Assembly: GCA_030649935.1 (NCBI GenBank)
Contig: JAUSFN010000001.1
Span: 1 to 64,000, forward strand
Length of the DNA: 64,000 nt
Direction of reading: 5' to 3'
Source of the DNA: Candidatus Planktophila sp.
Lineage (GTDB): Bacteria > Actinomycetota > Actinomycetes > Nanopelagicales > Nanopelagicaceae
Shown here: piece by piece, positions 60,338-64,000 of the stretch
Numbering within the stretch: position 1 is the first letter of the stretch
Layout of the letters: every line of letters begins with the position of its first letter
Notes under the pieces: model-generated
Database searches by the model: none
What the model saw: only the letters and a program-made list of their open reading frames with translations
Told to the model about the DNA's origin: nothing
Position numbers and translations under genes: made by a program

Positions 60338-61465
60338 TTATTTACCTCCTTCATTTCTACGAGACCCACCATGCGTAACGGCCGCCCCATTGATAATTTC
60401 ATCCTCGAAGTTGAGTGCGAATGCGACTTTTTCATCATCCTTGGCTGGAGTAGTGAAGAGAGTCAGAAGATTTACTACGTTGCGCGAGTATAAGAATGAT
60501 GCGTGGAAAGGAAGCTGACTTGGAACATCTTTTCCGCCCCAGATTCGAACTCCACCTGATGTTGTAATTATTTCGCCAGGCTTTGATCCCTCAACATTTC
60601 CGCCAGTTTCAGCGGCTAAGTCGATGATAATTGTTCCGGGTGCCATTGAATCGACCATGGCCTTTGTCATCAAACGCGGTGCTTGGCGACCAGGTACGGC
60701 GGCGGTAGTAATCACAACATGGGATTTGGCAATGAATGGTGTGAGAAGTGCTTGTTGTTGTGCCGCACGATCTTCAGTCATTTCGCGCGCATAACCACCA
60801 GTGCCTTCTAAAGCTTCGAGTTCAAGTTCGATAAATGTTGCACCCATCGAACGAACCTCATCGGCAGATGCTGGACGAACATCGTATGCAGATACAACGG
60901 CTCCTAAGCGACGTGCAGTTGCGATAGCTTGCAAACCTGCAACTCCTGCGCCAAGAACCAATACCTGTGCCGGAGTAACCGTTCCTGCAGCAGTCATGAG
61001 CATTGGGAAAAATCGAGGCGATAGTTCGGCCCCCACTAACGCTGCACGATATCCGGCGCATAAAGCCTGAGACGAGAGTGCATCCATTGATTGAGCACGC
61101 GAAATTCGCGGAACAAGTTCAAGAGAGAATGCAGTAACACCTGCAGCTGCTGCTGCATCGATTGAATCAACTGCAGTAACCGGTGACATAAAACTTATAG
61201 TTATTGCACCTTTCTTCAACGTTGCAATCTGAGTTGGTGTTAATGGTTGTACAGAGAGAACGGCATCAGCGGTGCTGAGAACCTCACCGTTCGAGATCGT
61301 TGCACCAGCGTTGACATAGTCAGCATCTGTTGCTTGCGAAAGTACTCCGGCACCAGATTCGATAACTACATCGAAACCTAGTCGAGTTAATTTATTGATA
61401 ATGTCGGGAACTAGCGCCACGCGCTTTTCTCCCTCATGAATTTCTTTAGCTACGGCTATAAGCAT
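60338..61465 (-). CDS. pntA1: NAD(P) transhydrogenase subunit alpha, NAD-binding part
   Basis: Domain I of transhydrogenase: 375 residues with KEIHEGEKRVALVPDIINKL at the start, the Rossmann loop VLGAGVAGLQAIATARRLGAVVSAYDVR (about 170-197) and the mobile RQD-type region near TAAVPGRQAPRLM. It is an alanine dehydrogenase homologue, but the pntA1-pntA2-pntB order settles the identity. It lies ten bases after argF in the same direction. Confidence 0.95.
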   Translation of the reverse strand: MLIAVAKEIHEGEKRVALVPDIINKLTRLGFDVVIESGAGVLSQATDADYVNAGATISNGEVLSTADAVLSVQPLTPTQIATLKKGAITISFMSPVTAVDSIDAAAAAGVTAFSLELVPRISRAQSMDALSSQALCAGYRAALVGAELSPRFFPMLMTAAGTVTPAQVLVLGAGVAGLQAIATARRLGAVVSAYDVRPASADEVRSMGATFIELELEALEGTGGYAREMTEDRAAQQQALLTPFIAKSHVVITTAAVPGRQAPRLMTKAMVDSMAPGTIIIDLAAETGGNVEGSKPGEIITTSGGVRIWGGKDVPSQLPFHASFLYSRNVVNLLTLFTTPAKDDEKVAFALNFEDEIINGAAVTHGGSRRNEGGK

Positions 61466-61475
61466 GCGGGAAATA

Positions 61476-62420
61476 CTACTGGCTCGAGCCTTTCAGGTCA
61501 CATCTGACAAGGTGATACAGCAATGATTGAATGGTGGTCCTACGGTGATATGCCTCGCGCCAAATTAGTGATTTTGTTCCGTCAATCACAGAGGCTTCGA
61601 CCTCTTCGCCACGATGCGCAGGTAAACAGTGCATGAACACAGAATCTTTTTGTGTGAGTGACATTAAGTTTTCTGTAACTGCAAATGGTGAGAGTGCTAG
61701 CACTTTCGCATCGCGTTCATCTTCGGAATCGCCCATGGACATCCATACATCGGTATACAAAACGCTTGCATCTTTTGCCGCTGCCTCTGGATCATGAAGT
61801 ACTTCAATCTTTCCGCCACTTTGCTTAGCAATATTTTGTGCGATTTCAACAACAACAGGATCAGGTGACCAATGACCGGTTGGAGTAGCCGCAACTACAT
61901 GTGCGCCCATTATTGCGCCCATAATTAACCAAGCATTCGACATATTGTTTCCATCACCTAAGTAAACAAATTTGCGTCCAGTAATATCTTTCCCAAAACG
62001 TTCGCGAATAGTTAACCAATCTGCAAGAAGTTGTGTTGGGTGATCATCATCAGTTAACGCGTTAATAACTGGAATCGATGCATGAGCGCCTAGTTCATTT
62101 ACATCTGCCTGAGCGAAGGTTCGAATTATCAAAGCACTGCAGTAACTGCTAATAATCTTTGCCGTATCGGCAATACTTTCACCGCGACCTAGTTGCAACT
62201 CATCACCGCGGATGAATATCGGGGTTCCTCCAAGATGGGCCACCGCCGTTTCTGAGGAGAGTCGGGTCCGAGTAGAAGGTTTGGTCATGTAAATCGCAAC
62301 GCTCTTATTGGCTAGAGCAGTGTTAGAGCGCAAGGGATTAGTTGCAAAATCAGCTGCCGTTTCCAGCAAGAGCTCTATATCTTCTCGACTCAGATCCTGG
62401 GTGCGCAGTAAGTCCTTCAT
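61476..62420 (-). CDS. argF: Ornithine carbamoyltransferase
   Basis: Joins carbamoyl phosphate and ornithine to citrulline in arginine synthesis. Carbamoyl-phosphate site STRTRLSSE (about residue 55), NALTDDDHPTQLLAD, the ornithine site with TDVWMSMG, and MHCLPAHRGEEV near the end are all intact. The 314-residue length is normal. No other arg genes are in the window; it sits upstream of the pnt genes in the same direction. Confidence 0.93.
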   Translation of the reverse strand: MKDLLRTQDLSREDIELLLETAADFATNPLRSNTALANKSVAIYMTKPSTRTRLSSETAVAHLGGTPIFIRGDELQLGRGESIADTAKIISSYCSALIIRTFAQADVNELGAHASIPVINALTDDDHPTQLLADWLTIRERFGKDITGRKFVYLGDGNNMSNAWLIMGAIMGAHVVAATPTGHWSPDPVVVEIAQNIAKQSGGKIEVLHDPEAAAKDASVLYTDVWMSMGDSEDERDAKVLALSPFAVTENLMSLTQKDSVFMHCLPAHRGEEVEASVIDGTKSLIWREAYHRRTTIQSLLYHLVRCDLKGSSQ

Positions 62421-62473
62421 TTGCGAATTCTACCCGTAGTTTCTCAGGCGCTGAAGGTATTCTAATCCACCTT

Positions 62474-62743
62474 ATGGGAATCTTCAGAAAAGGCGCAATC
62501 GAGAACGAGTCAGATACCGCTCTCTTAACCAGACCTGTCCTAGAAGAAGATGATGGCGGGCATGATCGCTTTGCCCATTATGTAAAGAAGGACAAGATAG
62601 TTGAGTCAGCGGTAACAGGTAAATCGGTTCGTGCACTGTGTGGGAAGAAATGGACGCCATCCCGAGATCCTGAAAAGTATCCGATCTGCCCAACGTGTAA
62701 AGAAATCTATGCAGGCCTGAAGCAAGCACCAGAAGATAAATAG
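62474..62743 (+). CDS. DUF3039 family zinc-binding-like protein
   Basis: An 89-residue protein of the actinobacterial DUF3039 family, with GGHDRFAHYVKKDKIVESAVTGKSVRALCGKKWTPSRDPEKYPICPTCKEIY. The cysteines (C in ALCGK and CPTC) and a histidine could bind zinc. The longer ORF from 62342 overlaps argF and has no family match; the ATG at 62474 gives the usual length. Function unknown. It is two bases before the GH18 gene. Confidence 0.87.
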   Translation: MGIFRKGAIENESDTALLTRPVLEEDDGGHDRFAHYVKKDKIVESAVTGKSVRALCGKKWTPSRDPEKYPICPTCKEIYAGLKQAPEDK

Positions 62744-62745
62744 CG

Positions 62746-64000
62746 ATGCACAGTAAGTTTCGCATCGCCACTGTATTGTTGCTGTGCACGATGTTTTCTT
62801 TCGCGCTCACCTCTAGCGCAGTGGAAAACCAACCTCGCACAATTGTCAGTGGGTGGATTCCTTACTATTCAGTCAAAACTGTTCTACCTTTTATAAAGAA
62901 ATTACCAACCTCAAATCCTCCAGTTGCAGGTGCACCAGTTACTTGCGAACCAAGTGAGTACACCCCTCAAGATATCGCTGCATTAAATGCCTCCTATTTG
63001 TTTACAAACAAAGACTTAATGAAAGAGGTAATGCCCTTTTGGTTCTCTTTAAAGTCGCCGACATTCATTCGTAATGACTACTTAACTGGCAATCCATCGT
63101 GGCCGATGGCTGACACGCTTTGTTTAATGCGTAAAACTGGTTTGAAGATTATTCCAACCATAACAGATGGCACCAACAAGTTAGTTTTAAGTGGATATTT
63201 AGCTAATCCTCAAATCCGAACAACGATAGTTAATACAATTGTAGATTTAGTCAATAAGAATGGGTTTGATGGAATTGATTTAGATTTTGAAGGTTTTGCC
63301 TTTGTGGATCCCAACACAACGTGGGCTAAAACTGCGCCGCTTTGGGTGAGCTTCATTAAAGAATTAAGTGTTCAACTCCACGCAGCGCAGAAACTCCTTT
63401 CTGTTTCTACGCCTTATGTATTTAATCCAATTGAAAAACAAAAGGGATACACGGTTTATGCTTGGGCGGAAATCGCCTCGAGTATCGATCGTTTAAGAAT
63501 CATGACGTATGACTATTCAGTTGCCAGACCTGGGCCAATCGGGCCTATAGCGTGGACTGAAAAAACTTTGAAGTATGCGATAAGTATTATGCCGGCCTCA
63601 AAGGTCTTTATTGGCTTACCCGGATATGGTCGAGATTGGATTACATCGATTGTAGGAACATGTCCTACAAATGCACCTGTAGGATTAAAAGTTGGGTCAA
63701 GAGCTGCAACTTTCAAAATGAATTATGCAAACACTAAAGCGGCAATCGATAAAGCAATTCCTGTCTTTGATGTGAAAAATAGTGAAGTAACGTATTCCTA
63801 TGTTCAGACATTTAATGGATTAACTTCCAAAGGGGCCGCGACTTCTTGCGCGGTATCACGCACAGTTTGGTATCAAAATGATCGCAGTTATACCGAACGA
63901 ATGAACTTAGTCGCCAAGTATCAACTAGGTGGAGCTGCTTTATGGACCCTTGGCATGGAGGATCCAACTGCTACTACCGCAATGCGAAATGTCGCGCTTG
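62746..64000 (+). CDS. Secreted glycoside hydrolase family 18 protein, truncated by the window
   Basis: A signal peptide (residues 1-25, VLLLCTMFSFALTSSA) precedes a GH18 barrel. The catalytic motif DGIDLDFEG (about residue 178) matches DxxDxDxE, with the acid/base glutamate present, and MTYDYSVARPGP and GAALWTLGMEDP mark later barrel strands. It may hydrolyse peptidoglycan or chitin-like polymers outside the cell. The frame is open to base 64000, about 418 residues in view; it is missing from the ORF track because it runs off the edge. Confidence 0.92.
   Translation, partial: MHSKFRIATVLLLCTMFSFALTSSAVENQPRTIVSGWIPYYSVKTVLPFIKKLPTSNPPVAGAPVTCEPSEYTPQDIAALNASYLFTNKDLMKEVMPFWFSLKSPTFIRNDYLTGNPSWPMADTLCLMRKTGLKIIPTITDGTNKLVLSGYLANPQIRTTIVNTIVDLVNKNGFDGIDLDFEGFAFVDPNTTWAKTAPLWVSFIKELSVQLHAAQKLLSVSTPYVFNPIEKQKGYTVYAWAEIASSIDRLRIMTYDYSVARPGPIGPIAWTEKTLKYAISIMPASKVFIGLPGYGRDWITSIVGTCPTNAPVGLKVGSRAATFKMNYANTKAAIDKAIPVFDVKNSEVTYSYVQTFNGLTSKGAATSCAVSRTVWYQNDRSYTERMNLVAKYQLGGAALWTLGMEDPTATTAMRNVAL

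Noticed and set aside
62342-62473. N-terminal extension of the DUF3039 protein
   Set aside because: It overlaps argF on the other strand and does not resemble the family. ATG at 62474 gives the usual length.

Overview
The window looks like the chromosome of a small-genome actinobacterium of only moderate G+C content. The closest match I know of is the freshwater planktonic acI group (Nanopelagicales, for example Planktophila or Nanopelagicus), but that placement is inferred. The phylum is well supported by a WhiB regulator, a SigR/RsrA pair, a fused KGD-type 2-oxoglutarate enzyme, the AdnA/AdnB helicase-nuclease, a UPF0182 protein, a nickel superoxide dismutase with its own peptidase, and the order prfB-ftsE-ftsX-smpB-ssrA. 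Genes are tightly packed with many 4-base overlaps. I see no prophage, CRISPR array or rRNA.

Region by region. 0-4.6 kb: the tail of an S51-like protein, an acetyltransferase, typA, a Doc-type toxin-antitoxin operon with a palindromic operator, and two small envelope genes. 4.6-17.9 kb: a DNA-repair and antibiotic-stress block, adnA-adnB, nudC, uvrD2, whiB7, in the order known from mycobacteria; whiB7 has a leader with a small ORF and an intrinsic terminator. A CBS/nucleotidyltransferase gene and a DnaQ-like exonuclease follow. 18-21.5 kb: Tad pilus motor and platform genes with a degenerate GGDEF protein. 21.6-34.7 kb: kgd, sodX/sodN, a thioesterase, rsrA-sigR, an SRAP gene, aroA-rsgA-hisN, copA and a GerMN lipoprotein. 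34.9-42.1 kb: initiator tRNA, UPF0182, an S16 protease without an evident PDZ domain, a DUF2342 protein, a YgjP-like metallopeptidase and a DUF5679 zinc ribbon. 42.2-45.3 kb: a ThiF-like protein followed by four pilin or pseudopilin genes, the probable partner of the Tad motor 21 kb away. 45.4-49.8 kb: prfB, ftsEX, smpB and tmRNA. 49.8-58.7 kb: accessory DNA, including an EamA transporter enclosed by perfect 14-bp inverted repeats and a 7-bp direct repeat at the 3' end of ssrA, then MFS, RDD, YceI, GNAT, DUF222-HNH, pirin and VOC genes. 58.7-64 kb: pntA1-pntA2-pntB, argF, a DUF3039 protein and a truncated GH18 protein.

The most notable signals are: (1) a whiB7 leader whose uORF, competing helix and terminator can be read from the sequence; (2) a transposon-like, transposase-free element carrying EamA beside ssrA; (3) near-identical palindromic operators in front of yceI and pirin, suggesting one unlinked regulator; (4) repeated tandem duplication of gene 3' ends including the stop codon; and (5) palindromes spanning the stop codons of several convergent gene pairs.
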